DNA of 64,000 nt from contig CALOCQ010000002.1 in NCBI GenBank assembly GCA_942491885.1, forward strand, positions 1,054,001 to 1,118,000. The letters are read 5' to 3'. The position numbers and the translations under genes were made by a program. The first letter of the stretch is position 1; each line of letters opens with the position of its first letter. Below, piece by piece: positions 45,136 to 55,033 of the stretch. This stretch comes from CALBPI01 sp942491885 (GTDB lineage: Bacteria > Pseudomonadota > Gammaproteobacteria > Steroidobacterales > Woeseiaceae). The notes beneath the pieces are model-generated. The model was not told where the DNA came from. It did no database searches and saw only the letters and a list, made by a program, of their open reading frames with translations.

Positions 45136-46305
45136 TTATGGCCTGTTGCGACCGAGTTCATCGTGCGCCTCGACCCACTCCTCGGATACGATCGCGCCAC
45201 TCAGCGACATCTCGCCACACAGCACAGTCGCCGCAACGATCTCCGCCAGCTTGCGTACTTTGCCCTTGCCGTAGCAGTCCATCAGCTCGAGACACTCGCG
45301 CTGCGTTGTCAGACCGGTTCCACCGCCGTAAGTCGCAACAATAAGCGACGGAATAGTGATGGAATAATAATAGTCACCGTTCGGCATCAGCTCCGCATAG
45401 ACGGCTGCGGCGGAAGACTCAACGACGTTGGCAGCGTCTTGCCCGGTAGCAATGAACATCGCAGTAATAGCATTTGGCGAGTGCGCACCGTTGTTGTTGA
45501 CGCCGGACATCATGCTCGCCAGGTTGACGATCTGGCGCCCGCGATAAAACAACTCGACGTTGCTGCGCATCATGCTCTGCATCAGCGCCGCGGGGATGGT
45601 GGCCTCAGCGGTCACGTGTTTGCCACGCGTGTGCAGCATGTTGATCTGTGACGCCTTCTTGTCGGTTGCAAAATTCGACTCGAGATAGAAGTGCTTCATC
45701 TTCGGATAGGTCTGGCGGATCCAGTCGCAGGCCACCTTGGTCGCCTTGCTGACCATGTTCATGCCAGCCGCATCGCCGGTCGTGAAATTGAAGCGCAGAA
45801 ATAGAAAGCGACTGGCCGCATATTGCTCGATGTCATGCAGCTTGCCGACCTTGGTTGCAGTCTCGGCATGCGCTTTAATTTCGTCGAAATGCAGCTTGAG
45901 CCATTCACCGAATTCGCGTGCGTCCCTGGCATCATCGAACACGAACACCGGTGCGCGTTGCATCGCATCGTCGCTGACCGTTGTCTTGATCCCGCCGGCG
46001 GCGCGCAGCATTTTCATGCCCCGGTTGTAACTTGCAACCAGCGTGCCTTCGGTGGTCGCCAGCGGAATATAGAATTCGCCCTTGGCGTGCTCACCATCGA
46101 TCAACAATGGTCCCGCCACCCCGATCGGCACCTGAGCAACACCGACAAAATTCTCGATGTTCCCGGGCAACACATCCGGTGAGAAAGAATACTTGCCAAC
46201 GTGCTCCAGCGCCTGCCCGGTCTGTTCTTTCAGGAAGTCGCGGCGCGTTTTCGCGGCGGCGTCGGTGTAGTCGTTCTGCTTCGAGCGCGGTATTGATGGT
46301 GACAT
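45136..46305 (-). CDS. Hydroxymethylglutaryl-CoA reductase
   Basis: It converts HMG-CoA to mevalonate with NAD(P)H, the committed step of the mevalonate route to isoprenoids. Signature motifs: VPIGVAGPL, ATTEGTLVASYNRG (catalytic Glu86), TTGDAAGMNMVSKA, TDKKASQINM (Lys216/217), ATGQDAANVVESS (Asp290) and a His at 381 near the end (EAHDELGRNR). The motif pattern resembles class I enzymes, although it lacks a membrane anchor and is a bacterial 389-residue form. Most gammaproteobacteria use the DXP route instead, so its place in a lipid operon is notable. It lies 17 bases after the WS/DGAT gene. Confidence 0.9.
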   Translation of the reverse strand: MSPSIPRSKQNDYTDAAAKTRRDFLKEQTGQALEHVGKYSFSPDVLPGNIENFVGVAQVPIGVAGPLLIDGEHAKGEFYIPLATTEGTLVASYNRGMKMLRAAGGIKTTVSDDAMQRAPVFVFDDARDAREFGEWLKLHFDEIKAHAETATKVGKLHDIEQYAASRFLFLRFNFTTGDAAGMNMVSKATKVACDWIRQTYPKMKHFYLESNFATDKKASQINMLHTRGKHVTAEATIPAALMQSMMRSNVELFYRGRQIVNLASMMSGVNNNGAHSPNAITAMFIATGQDAANVVESSAAAVYAELMPNGDYYYSITIPSLIVATYGGGTGLTTQRECLELMDCYGKGKVRKLAEIVAATVLCGEMSLSGAIVSEEWVEAHDELGRNRP

Positions 46306-46322
46306 CAGTGCTGGCCTCCTTC

Positions 46323-47840
46323 CTATGGCGATGACTTGGCGGGTTTCGTGTCCTGACTCGACGTCTTGCGCGTCGATTTTTTCTTTTTGGCCGGACGCTT
46401 GGGTGATGTTTTACCCACCTTCGCGGCGCGTTTCTTGCGCACGGGCGCCTTCTTTGGTTTCGATGCGGCGGTAGCAAAGCCGAGCTTATCCTCGAGTTGT
46501 GGCAATGCAGCGCGCATATATCCCATCAGATCCGACAGGTCCGGTATTGCCGCGGCGCCGGTGACGACACCGATATGCAGCTCGCCGTTGTAGGTGTAGC
46601 TGGTGATATTGATCGCGAGACCCGGCGCGATGGTCGAGATCGGATACACGGCGAGCAACGGGGCATCGGCCAGATACATCTGCGTGGCCGGCCCGACCAC
46701 ATTCGAGATAACCACATTGCCGAGTGGCGGCAGGACACCACCCAGGCCTGTGATCTCGCCAAGCTGAGCCGCGCTTTGCAATATCACGGTATACGCCTCG
46801 GCCGCCTCCGCGGGCATGCTGCGAAACTCTGCTTTGACATCATTGGTGTGCTGGTGGATGTGCTGCAGACGCCGGACCGGATCGTCATCGTCCTGGCCCA
46901 GCTCGAGCAATGCAATCGTGATCTGGTTCTGTTGCCCCGCATTGTCGCGCCGCAGCGAGACGGGCATTTGCGCGACCAGCGGCTTGTCCGGCGCATCATG
47001 GTGGTCCTCGAGGTAGCGCGTCATCGCGCTGTCGCACAGCTCCAGCAGCACATCGTTCACCGTGACACCGGCATGCGCCGCTATGGACTGCATCCGTTGC
47101 AATGACACCGACATGACATCGGCACTGCGCCGGCGGGTCAGTCGCGAATTAAATGCCGTGCGCGGGGCGGTAAACGGAATCGGCAGTTCGCGGCCACTGA
47201 GGCCCATGGCACGCAGCCCGTGCAGCAAACCAACGCGCGACAGCGACAGGCCCGAAAGCGCGGCGCGACCGGCGCGCTTCGCGGTACCGAACAGCGCCGC
47301 CATGATACCCGCGCGTTGCTGCTCGTATTGCTCGGCGTCGAAATTCCAGAACGCGACTTCGTTATCCGGGTCCGCAACGTCACTCAGCGACGCCATCGCG
47401 ACCTGCGACAGTCCGATGCCATCCATGTAGGCATGATGTACCTTGAAATAGATCGCAAACCGGTCCGGTTTCAGGTGTTCGAAAAAGTAGACTTCCCACA
47501 ACGGAATGCTGCGGTCGAGCTTCTGTGCGTGTAGCTCGGAGACGCGCTCCAGCAAGTCCTCCATGCTGAAAGGTGCCGGTAGCTGCTCATGGAACATATG
47601 GTTTTCCATGTCGAATACCGGATCGCTTTGCCAATCGGGTCGACCGACAACCGAGGTGTGCAGACGCTGATCAAACGGCGGCTTCGGATAAGTCAGCTTC
47701 GCCTGCGCCATCAGCTTGCCGACATAGTCACGCGGCGCACCCCGCGGCAGATCGAATATCTGCAGCCCGCCGACATGCTTCGGACTCGCATCGGTTTCAA
47801 ACGCGAGGAATGCGTAGTCGAGTAAAGGAACTCTGGCCAT
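46323..47840 (-). CDS. WS/DGAT-type acyltransferase
   Basis: Wax ester synthase/diacylglycerol acyltransferase family, which transfers an acyl group from acyl-CoA to an alcohol or diacylglycerol. The catalytic motif HHAYMDG is at residues 135-141, in KVHHAYMDGIGLSQVAMASL. PLVAQMPVSLRRDNAGQQNQ and GNVVISNVVGPATQMYLADA are the other conserved blocks. The last 50 residues are Lys/Arg/Ser-rich (KKAPVRKKRAAKVGKTSPKR), an unusual, perhaps membrane- or nucleic-acid-associating tail. It is 18 bases downstream of the RND gene; here the acceptor could be a sterol- or terpenoid-like alcohol, by inference from the neighbouring reductase. Confidence 0.85.
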   Translation of the reverse strand: MARVPLLDYAFLAFETDASPKHVGGLQIFDLPRGAPRDYVGKLMAQAKLTYPKPPFDQRLHTSVVGRPDWQSDPVFDMENHMFHEQLPAPFSMEDLLERVSELHAQKLDRSIPLWEVYFFEHLKPDRFAIYFKVHHAYMDGIGLSQVAMASLSDVADPDNEVAFWNFDAEQYEQQRAGIMAALFGTAKRAGRAALSGLSLSRVGLLHGLRAMGLSGRELPIPFTAPRTAFNSRLTRRRSADVMSVSLQRMQSIAAHAGVTVNDVLLELCDSAMTRYLEDHHDAPDKPLVAQMPVSLRRDNAGQQNQITIALLELGQDDDDPVRRLQHIHQHTNDVKAEFRSMPAEAAEAYTVILQSAAQLGEITGLGGVLPPLGNVVISNVVGPATQMYLADAPLLAVYPISTIAPGLAINITSYTYNGELHIGVVTGAAAIPDLSDLMGYMRAALPQLEDKLGFATAASKPKKAPVRKKRAAKVGKTSPKRPAKKKKSTRKTSSQDTKPAKSSP

Positions 47841-47858
47841 GGTGTTCTCCGTACAGGC

Positions 47859-50258
47859 CTAGGCCGCGTTCGCTGCCACCGCGGGCGAATTGTCCGACCG
47901 GTTAGTTCGCTCGACGCCCGTGAAGCGTGCCATTGCCGGTAATAAAATCAGCGCACCGAGCATGTTCCAGATAAACATGAATGTAAGCAGCAAGCCCATG
48001 TCAGCCTGGAATTTGATCGGCGAGAATATCCATGTACCCACGCCGATCGCCAACGTGAAACCGGTGAACGCGACGGCGAGGCCGGTCGTTTGCAGCGTCC
48101 GGTAATACGCCGTTTTCAGGTCGTAACCCTTGCGCAGCTGGGTCTCCAGCTTCGCGTAAATATAGATGCCATAGTCGACGCCGATACCGACACCGAGCGC
48201 GATGACAGGGAGCGTCGCCACCTTCACACCGATGCCGAGCATGGCCATGATCGCCTGCGCCAGGACGGACGTCAGCGCCAGCGGCAGGATGATGCAAACC
48301 ACCGCGCGCCACGAACGGAAAGTGAGGAATACGAGAAAGCTGACCACGCCGTAAACGAGCATCAGCATCTGGTATTGCGCCTTGGCGATAACGATATTGG
48401 TCGCCGCCTCAACGCCCGCATTACCGGCGGCCAGCACAAACTCAACCGCATCGCTGCTGTTTGTGCTTGCGAAGTCTTCGGCCGCGGCCACGACCGTTTG
48501 CAGCGTTTCGGCCTTGTGGTCGTTCAAGAACAAGATAACCGGCACCATGCTGCAGTCGGTATTCAGAAGCTGGCTCGGCACCCGCGACAGCGAGTTGTTG
48601 GCGATGTATTGATTGCGGCTAAGTGTGTGCCACTTCGGGTTGCCTTCGTTCATCGCCATGATGACCAGCTTCGAATAATCGACCAGCGACATCACCGATT
48701 GCACACCGGGCACATCGAGCATGATTTGCTGAAAGCGATCGATCAGCGCCAGTGCCTGATAGTCGGTGCATTGCTGCGGTTCGGTTCGCACCATGACGAC
48801 AAAAACGTCGGTGCTGGTCGAATAGTTCGCGGTCAGAAAAGCGTTGTCGAGGTTGTAGCGCGAGTCCGCACGCAATTCCGGCGCGCCCGGATCGAGATCG
48901 CCGATCTTGAGGTTGGCGCTCAGACCAAACCCGGCCGCGAATAACGCGAGCGCTGCAACAACTGCTATTGTCGCCGGGCCCTTCTCGGTAAAGCGGGCGA
49001 AGAACGGCCAGATCTTCGAAGGATTATCACGGCGACGGTCCATGAAGCGCATGCAGCGCTTACTCAGCCCCGTATAAGACAAGACGATCGGCAATAAAAC
49101 CAGATTAGTAAGAATCAGTACCGCGATACCAATACTCGCGGTCAGCGCGAGTTCCTGAATCACCGGAATGTCGATAACCATCAGGGTCAGGAAGCCGATA
49201 CCGTCGCTGATCAGCGCGATGATGCCGGGCACGAACAGGACGCGGAATGTTCGCCGCGCAGCCTGCTCAGCACTGGCGCCGTAGTAGAAGCGCAGACCCA
49301 CGTTGTTGATGATCTGCACCGAATGGCTCATGCCGATCGCGAATATCAGAAACGGCACCAGCATGGAATAAGGGTCGAGACCAAAGCCCAGCGTATGCAG
49401 CAAGCCGAGCTGCCACACGACCGCAATCGTCGAGCACAGCAGTGGTACCGCGGTCGCATAGACGCAGCGCGAGTAGATGCTCAACAACACCAGCGTAATC
49501 AGGAACGCGATGGCGAAGAACATACCCACCAGAATCGCACCATCGATCAGGTCGCCAACGATCTTCGCGAAGCCTGTGATGTGGATTTGAATCGTATCCG
49601 TCTGGTACTTATCGCGGATCAGGGTCTCGAGATCCTGCGAGAAACGGTGATAGTCGAGCGGCTCACCGGTTTGCGGGTTCTCAGCGGTCAGCGGCGCAAT
49701 GACGGTCGCCGAGCGGAAGTTGTTGGCAACCAGACGCCCGATCTGGCCGGAACGCTCGACATTGGCGCGCAGATCATCCAGCGCGGCGGGGGTGCCATCA
49801 TAGCTTTGCGGTATTACCGCACCGCCGCGAAAACCCTCCTCGGTGACTTCGGTCCAGCGAATATTCGGCGTCCAGATCGACTCCAGACCGGCGCGGTCAA
49901 CGCCGGTGACATAGAACACCTCGTCGGTGATCTGGCGCAGCGTTTCCTGAAATTCGGCATTGAAGATATCCCCCTCGGTCGTCTCGACGACGACGCGCAC
50001 GGTATTGCCAAGCGCTGAGAGGTCGGTGCGATGCTGCAGGAAATTGGCGATGTAGGGATGCGAGGTCGGAATCATCTTCTCGAAACTCGCATCGGGCCGG
50101 ATGCCACCAGCCTGATAGCCAAGGAAGAGCGTTGCCAGTATCAACACCCCGACCACGAGGCCCCGATTATTGAATAGCAGATTCTCGAGCAACTGCTCGA
50201 TGCGACCGCCGCGATGATCGTCAGTTAACGGAGTGTCCTTGCGTTCTTCATCGGTCAT
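47859..50258 (-). CDS. RND/MMPL-family exporter
   Basis: A 799-residue protein with two repeats of six membrane helices and two large periplasmic loops, as in MMPL and hopanoid/lipid-type RND transporters. Helix 2-4 and the sterol-sensing-like region are seen in GMFFAIAFLITLVLLSIYSR and MLVPFLIFAIGMSHSVQIIN; the second half repeats it in VATLPVIALGVGIGVDYGIY. Family members move lipids or hydrophobic molecules using the proton gradient. The downstream acyltransferase and upstream envelope proteins indicate a lipid cargo. It starts 3 bases after the Ycf48-like gene. Confidence 0.85.
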   Translation of the reverse strand: MTDEERKDTPLTDDHRGGRIEQLLENLLFNNRGLVVGVLILATLFLGYQAGGIRPDASFEKMIPTSHPYIANFLQHRTDLSALGNTVRVVVETTEGDIFNAEFQETLRQITDEVFYVTGVDRAGLESIWTPNIRWTEVTEEGFRGGAVIPQSYDGTPAALDDLRANVERSGQIGRLVANNFRSATVIAPLTAENPQTGEPLDYHRFSQDLETLIRDKYQTDTIQIHITGFAKIVGDLIDGAILVGMFFAIAFLITLVLLSIYSRCVYATAVPLLCSTIAVVWQLGLLHTLGFGLDPYSMLVPFLIFAIGMSHSVQIINNVGLRFYYGASAEQAARRTFRVLFVPGIIALISDGIGFLTLMVIDIPVIQELALTASIGIAVLILTNLVLLPIVLSYTGLSKRCMRFMDRRRDNPSKIWPFFARFTEKGPATIAVVAALALFAAGFGLSANLKIGDLDPGAPELRADSRYNLDNAFLTANYSTSTDVFVVMVRTEPQQCTDYQALALIDRFQQIMLDVPGVQSVMSLVDYSKLVIMAMNEGNPKWHTLSRNQYIANNSLSRVPSQLLNTDCSMVPVILFLNDHKAETLQTVVAAAEDFASTNSSDAVEFVLAAGNAGVEAATNIVIAKAQYQMLMLVYGVVSFLVFLTFRSWRAVVCIILPLALTSVLAQAIMAMLGIGVKVATLPVIALGVGIGVDYGIYIYAKLETQLRKGYDLKTAYYRTLQTTGLAVAFTGFTLAIGVGTWIFSPIKFQADMGLLLTFMFIWNMLGALILLPAMARFTGVERTNRSDNSPAVAANAA

Positions 50259-50261
50259 TAT

Positions 50262-51407
50262 TCACTCACTCGATAACCTTGGTGTGAGTGGGCGCACACC
50301 CTGAAAGCCTGCCACTACCAGATCACCCGCACGGTTGCGGCTGACGGCACTGAGTGGATCGCGGGTGCCGGTCTCCATTGCCTGAAAGCTCGCGCCATTA
50401 TCACGGCTCGACAGCATCGTACCGCCCGATCCGACCAACACGAGTGATCCGTCTACTGACTGCGTAGCGTCGAGCAACGTTGCCCGTCGCGGGTTGTCGA
50501 TGCCGGTCCAGCTGTCGCCGTTGTCTGTAGAGCGGAAAATTCGCCCGCGCAACCCGTAGGCCAACATGCTGTTATCGCTGCCTGCCACAAGGCCGAACAA
50601 CGAGCCACCATAGCCTGGGTCCAGCCGCTGCCAGCTACCGCCCATGTCATCGGAGCGGAACAGCGCGCCCGCCTCACCGGCGATAAACAACGAACCGCCG
50701 GCGGATTGGGCCAGCGCGTACAAATGATTGTTGTTCGGATTTTCCAGACGACCGGAAACCAGCGTCCAGTTGTCGCCGCCATCTTCTGTGGCCAGCAAAA
50801 CGCCATAGGCGCCGTAGACAAAGCCAACCTTGGCGCTGATGAAGGTCGCACCGAGCAGCGGCGAGGTAAGACCATCCTCGGCGATCATCTCGGCATCTTC
50901 CAGATCGAACTGCGCGTCTTCGAGCGCAAGCAGGGCGGATTCCATGTCCGGACTTTCCTCTGAAATCGCGGCCAGCTCGGCCTCGCGGCGCTCGATTTCA
51001 CGCATCGCGGCGTCGATCTGCAGCGCGACGATGCCGCGGCCGTCGAGCGGCATGGTCCAGTTGTCGCCGCGATCATCGCTGCGCAAAACAACGCCGTCGT
51101 GACCGACCGCCCACAGTGTTTGCGGCCCCGACGAGGTCACACCCGTCAGCATCACCGACACCGGCACGCTGGCGTGCTTCCACGTAACGCCATCGTCATC
51201 GGATACGACGATGTGTCCTTGCTCGCCGACGGCGATCAGCCGCCCATCGAGCAGCGTGATGTCGAGGACCAGCCTGTCGGCCGCAAGCGCCGACGGAATC
51301 GCCGCGATATCGGTGGGCGTATCCGCATGGCTAGCCGCAACGACCAGGGTCAGGGCCGCGGCCGCGACACTGCGTCGCAGCCAACCGCCGGTCACACCAG
51401 AACGCAC
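50262..51407 (-). CDS. Ycf48-like beta-propeller protein
   Basis: It has a signal peptide (WLRRSVAAAALTLVVAASHA) and about 330 residues of BNR/Ycf48-like propeller blades with repeated SDDxGxxW motifs (VSDDDGVTWKHASVPVSVML, RSDDRGDNWTMPLDGRGIV, STDNGDSWTGIDNP). A helical insertion lies between blades (QIDAAMREIERREAELAAIS). Ycf48 helps assemble photosystem II in cyanobacteria; in this operon type its relatives accompany DUF1329, DUF1302 and an RND protein, and probably act as a periplasmic linking factor. That role is inferred. Confidence 0.8.
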   Translation of the reverse strand: MRSGVTGGWLRRSVAAAALTLVVAASHADTPTDIAAIPSALAADRLVLDITLLDGRLIAVGEQGHIVVSDDDGVTWKHASVPVSVMLTGVTSSGPQTLWAVGHDGVVLRSDDRGDNWTMPLDGRGIVALQIDAAMREIERREAELAAISEESPDMESALLALEDAQFDLEDAEMIAEDGLTSPLLGATFISAKVGFVYGAYGVLLATEDGGDNWTLVSGRLENPNNNHLYALAQSAGGSLFIAGEAGALFRSDDMGGSWQRLDPGYGGSLFGLVAGSDNSMLAYGLRGRIFRSTDNGDSWTGIDNPRRATLLDATQSVDGSLVLVGSGGTMLSSRDNGASFQAMETGTRDPLSAVSRNRAGDLVVAGFQGVRPLTPRLSSE

Positions 51408-51410
51408 CGC

Positions 51411-52769
51411 TTATCGCCGGCCAGACCGACGCAGCGCTGCTGGCGTGTATTCGACACTGCTTGCCGGATAGTCCCACTCGTAGCTGTAGCCGGGCAGCTC
51501 CACGTCCAGCCCGATCGGCAGGTAGCGCCCTGAGATCAGGTCGTGCGAAACCTCAACGCCGAACCACGGCACTTTGACGTGATAGTGAGTCATCGCGTGC
51601 GCTTCCTTGACCCGCCACAGTTCGCCGCGCCCGTCATACAGATCGGCGATCGCAATTTGCCACTGGTCTTCGTCAACATAGAACACGCGCTTGGCGTAAA
51701 TGTGGCGTTGACCTTCCTTCAGCGTCGCCTCAACAACCCAGACACGGTGCAGCTCGTAACGCAGGTACTCGGGGTTCATGTGGCCCTTACCCAGTATGTC
51801 GTCGTAGCTCAGTGACTTGTCGAGTAGGTCAAAGCCGTTGTAGGGGATGTAGATCTCGCGCTTGCCAACCAGTTTCCAGTCGTAGCGGTCGGGTGCACCG
51901 TTATACATATCGAGATCGTCCGCCGTGCGCAGACCGTCGGATGCCGTGCCCGGACCGTCGTAGGCAATGTCGGGTGCGCGTCGCACGCGACGCTGACCGG
52001 CGTTGTAGACCCATGCGGCACGCGGCTCTGAGACCTGATCGATGTTCTCATGCACCAGCAACACATCGCCCTCGAGTCGGGCCGGCGCCTTGATGGTCTG
52101 TTTGTAGTAGAACAGGCGATTAGGCGGCGAGCCCTCAATCTTACGGCCCCAGGTCAGCTGGTCTTCGAACACCACCGGGCTGAACGCACCGTTCGCCTGA
52201 ACGGGAATCTGCGTGTAGGTTCGCTTGAGGCTGCCGCCGCGGTAGCGCAGCACGTGATTCCAGATTACCTCCAGGCCGGTGGCAGGAATCGGAAACGGAA
52301 AGTCCGACTGCACATTGGTCAGGCCGTTGCCGCCACCAACCAGTGTCGCGGTTTGCGAGCCAGCCTTCACCTCGTCATAAACAGACTGCGGATAAGCGGC
52401 CGTGCGACGGCTCTGGTAGACAGGCATACGAAACGTCGACGGGTAGCGCTTCAAAAGCGCGACCTGACCGGGCGTCAGCTTGTCCGCATATTGGTCGGCA
52501 TTCGCTGCCGTGATGGTGAACAGCGGCTTGTCGTCGGGGAATGGGTTAACCAACGCCTCTCCCGCCTTGTAACCCGCAGGCATGGTCGCCAGACCGCCGC
52601 TCCACGCAGGAATGGTGCCGTCGGCATTGCCCGCTTTTTCGGCGCCCATCGGCGTCAATTCGGCCCCACCCAGACGGGCGGCCTCCTCGGCACTGATACC
52701 GGCAATCGCGCTGGTAGAAAACGTCAGCGCACAAAGTGCCGCCGCAGTCCTTATTAGTGATCGTTGCAT
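51411..52769 (-). CDS. DUF1329 family protein
   Basis: A signal peptide (LIRTAAALCALTFSTSAIAG) precedes the family start ISAEEAARLGGAELTPMGAE and NADGTIPAWSGGLATMPAGY. The remaining 400 residues match DUF1329, an outer-membrane-associated protein with a LolB-like beta-sheet (TYTQIPVQANGAFSPVVFED, YVDEDQWQIAIADLYDGRGE). Genes of this family are usually next to DUF1302, as here. The exact role is unknown; lipid transport to or from the outer membrane is likely. It lies 20 bases after DUF1302. Confidence 0.85.
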   Translation of the reverse strand: MQRSLIRTAAALCALTFSTSAIAGISAEEAARLGGAELTPMGAEKAGNADGTIPAWSGGLATMPAGYKAGEALVNPFPDDKPLFTITAANADQYADKLTPGQVALLKRYPSTFRMPVYQSRRTAAYPQSVYDEVKAGSQTATLVGGGNGLTNVQSDFPFPIPATGLEVIWNHVLRYRGGSLKRTYTQIPVQANGAFSPVVFEDQLTWGRKIEGSPPNRLFYYKQTIKAPARLEGDVLLVHENIDQVSEPRAAWVYNAGQRRVRRAPDIAYDGPGTASDGLRTADDLDMYNGAPDRYDWKLVGKREIYIPYNGFDLLDKSLSYDDILGKGHMNPEYLRYELHRVWVVEATLKEGQRHIYAKRVFYVDEDQWQIAIADLYDGRGELWRVKEAHAMTHYHVKVPWFGVEVSHDLISGRYLPIGLDVELPGYSYEWDYPASSVEYTPAALRRSGRR

Positions 52770-52789
52770 TGCTTGTTCCCCCTCAGAAA

Positions 52790-54682
52790 TCAGAATTCAA
52801 CGCTGACGCTGAACGACAGGAAGTCCCTGTCCGTCTGTGTATTGTAGTCGCCACCGGAAAAAGTGGTGTAGGAAAGATTCGCGGAATAGCGGTTCAGGTA
52901 GTCGGCACCCAGCCCGAGACTCAGCGCCTTGCGGTCCTCAATGAAATTCGTGTTAGGCGAATAGCCGTCCACATCGTGCGACCAGGCAAGACTCGGTGTC
53001 AGGTTGATGCCCGCAATCGCGCTGTTGTAGGTGAGCCCCGCGCGTAACCGGTAGCCCCACGACGTGTCTGTCACGAAGCCGTCGAGCTTGCAGTTTTCCG
53101 GGTTTGTATTCGGCGGCGGCACAACCACGGTCACGGGGAAACCCGGTGGTGTCTGATAGCCGGCCTCACAGGTCAGAAAGTCGCCCGGGATCGGCAGGCC
53201 AAGTGCCGTTACAGGAATCGGCTCGAAGGCAACGCCAAACGTTGACGAACGACCGTAGCGAAGCTGATTCTGCGGGGCGAGTGAACCCACCCAGTTGGCA
53301 CCGAATTCGGCGGCCAGCGACAGACGATCCGCGCCCATCACCTGCTCGAAGAACTTGATCAGTGTGACCTGCGCCTGGGTGACCGGCAGCTTGTCGAAAC
53401 CGGCAACCAGGCTGCCGGGAGGTGCCGCCAGCACGCGCGGTGTCAGTGGACTGTAAGGCGCCTCACCAACCGCGGCCGCGAGCAAGTCGTTGGCGTTTAA
53501 CTGCACCGGCTGTTCGGGCCGGTAGCTGACCTCACCAGAGACCGCGACACCGACGAAGTTGGTCGCAAAGGTGGCACCAAACACCTCTATGTCTTCCGGA
53601 AACTCAACCGTGTAGCTCGGGTTTCCGCCGAGCGGGTTGCCGGGAATAAACGGCACGCCCGGAGGACCGCCGTTGGCTACGTTCGACGACGTATTGCCGC
53701 TGAACAACGGCGACCGGCTGTGGTGATTGATATAGAAAAGACCAAACTCGGAGCTGTTCAGTTGCTCGGCGAAGTAGCGCAGCGCAAACCCGAACTGGCC
53801 ACCGTCATCCGGCTCGAGATCAGGGTTGCGTTGTATAAACAGGTTGTTCGCAATAATGACTTGGTCCGGCAACTGGTTGCTCAGCACCACGCCACCGCAA
53901 CCGCCCGCCGCAACATCAAGGTCGGAAAAATACGTGCCGCAACCGTCGATGACCGTCGGCTCCCACTCAAGCTGATAAAACACGTCGAGACTCAGTGCCT
54001 CGGTGAGGCCGACCGACATGGAGAACATGTTGACCGGCAACAGGCCTTCCTTGATTTCGGCACCCGGGCGCCGGAACGCCGAGACATCGAGCGGGTTGAT
54101 GATGTTCACACCGTTCTGGATGAAGGTGCTTTCGCCCCAGCTCAATACTTGCCGGCCGAGCCGCAGATCCAGAGGTATATTGTCGCCGATCAGGAAATTT
54201 CCGTAGACAAAAGCGTCGAGCAACTGGATGCCGCTCGCTTTGGCGAAATCGTCAAAACCCGAGTCGTCGAGCTTCTGATTCGGCGTGTACGCATTAAGCA
54301 GGTTGCCGTGCGCACGTTTGCCGTTTTCCAGTTCCTGGTCGTACCAGTACTTCACACGCATGAAGAAGCCGGTATTCTCACCGCGAACTTCCAGATCATG
54401 GACACCCTTCAGAATCAGCGAGTAAATATCGCCATCGTCGAAGTTGAGGTTGCCGTCGTCCGTCGTGCCCGCCGAGGCGCGCCCCATACCGCCGGTATTG
54501 CCCGGTGTCACGAGACGCAAGTCGCGCTCCTCGAGACGCCAGCTTGCACCGACAGAAATCTGAGAATTCAGTGTGACCTCGAGATCGCCGAGCTCGAACT
54601 CAGCTGCGTGAGCGCCCTGCGTCAGACCGAGATATCCACAACATGCCACTAGCATGCAGCCCACCCTGCTGAATATCGTCAT
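52790..54682 (-). CDS. DUF1302 family outer-membrane protein
   Basis: A 630-residue protein with a signal peptide (MTIFSRVGCMLVACCGYLGL) and the DUF1302 pattern of a long beta-barrel: LGDLEVTLNSQISVGASWRL, WYDQELENG, RQVLSWGESTFIQNGVNIIN, then many alternating strands ending in YNTQTDRDFLSFSVSVEF with the terminal Phe of barrel proteins. It is the first gene of the operon; the promoter should lie just before it, between 54683 and about 54800. It likely forms an outer-membrane pore or docking point for the DUF1329 protein. Confidence 0.85.
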   Translation of the reverse strand: MTIFSRVGCMLVACCGYLGLTQGAHAAEFELGDLEVTLNSQISVGASWRLEERDLRLVTPGNTGGMGRASAGTTDDGNLNFDDGDIYSLILKGVHDLEVRGENTGFFMRVKYWYDQELENGKRAHGNLLNAYTPNQKLDDSGFDDFAKASGIQLLDAFVYGNFLIGDNIPLDLRLGRQVLSWGESTFIQNGVNIINPLDVSAFRRPGAEIKEGLLPVNMFSMSVGLTEALSLDVFYQLEWEPTVIDGCGTYFSDLDVAAGGCGGVVLSNQLPDQVIIANNLFIQRNPDLEPDDGGQFGFALRYFAEQLNSSEFGLFYINHHSRSPLFSGNTSSNVANGGPPGVPFIPGNPLGGNPSYTVEFPEDIEVFGATFATNFVGVAVSGEVSYRPEQPVQLNANDLLAAAVGEAPYSPLTPRVLAAPPGSLVAGFDKLPVTQAQVTLIKFFEQVMGADRLSLAAEFGANWVGSLAPQNQLRYGRSSTFGVAFEPIPVTALGLPIPGDFLTCEAGYQTPPGFPVTVVVPPPNTNPENCKLDGFVTDTSWGYRLRAGLTYNSAIAGINLTPSLAWSHDVDGYSPNTNFIEDRKALSLGLGADYLNRYSANLSYTTFSGGDYNTQTDRDFLSFSVSVEF

Positions 54683-54878
54683 GGCGTGCCCCCTTTGTTA
54701 CCGCCAGAATAAGATCGTACGGTACCACCAAAAGACAGTAGCACCACGATCAATATCGTTCAGCGATCAGGTGCTGACCAGCCGTGGAAATCCGCAGGCA
54801 CCTGCGGATAACACGTATGCCAACGCAGGGATGTTGTGTGTATGTGTTTTTAATAAATTCATGCCCAATCGCCAATAG

Positions 54879-54922
54879 CCACCGCCATCGGCTGGCCTGT
54901 CGAGGCCGGCCAATGGTGGTGG
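54879..54922. terminator. Long hairpin between two operons
   Basis: A 19-bp stem with three mismatches (all G-U-compatible in RNA) surrounds a TGTCGA loop. It lies 112 bases after the small protein gene at 55034 and before the DUF1302 start. It has no U-run but could end the glucan operon. Nothing else is seen in 54683-55033. Confidence 0.5.
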
Positions 54923-55033
54923 GTCAGATTGATTGGGGAGGTATCGCCTTCGCGATCAGCGCCCTGGCGCGGTCGGTCGCGGCTGCGGAGTGCGGATCAA
55001 ACGATCCGCGCTCGCGAAACGCGCCTTATCGTC

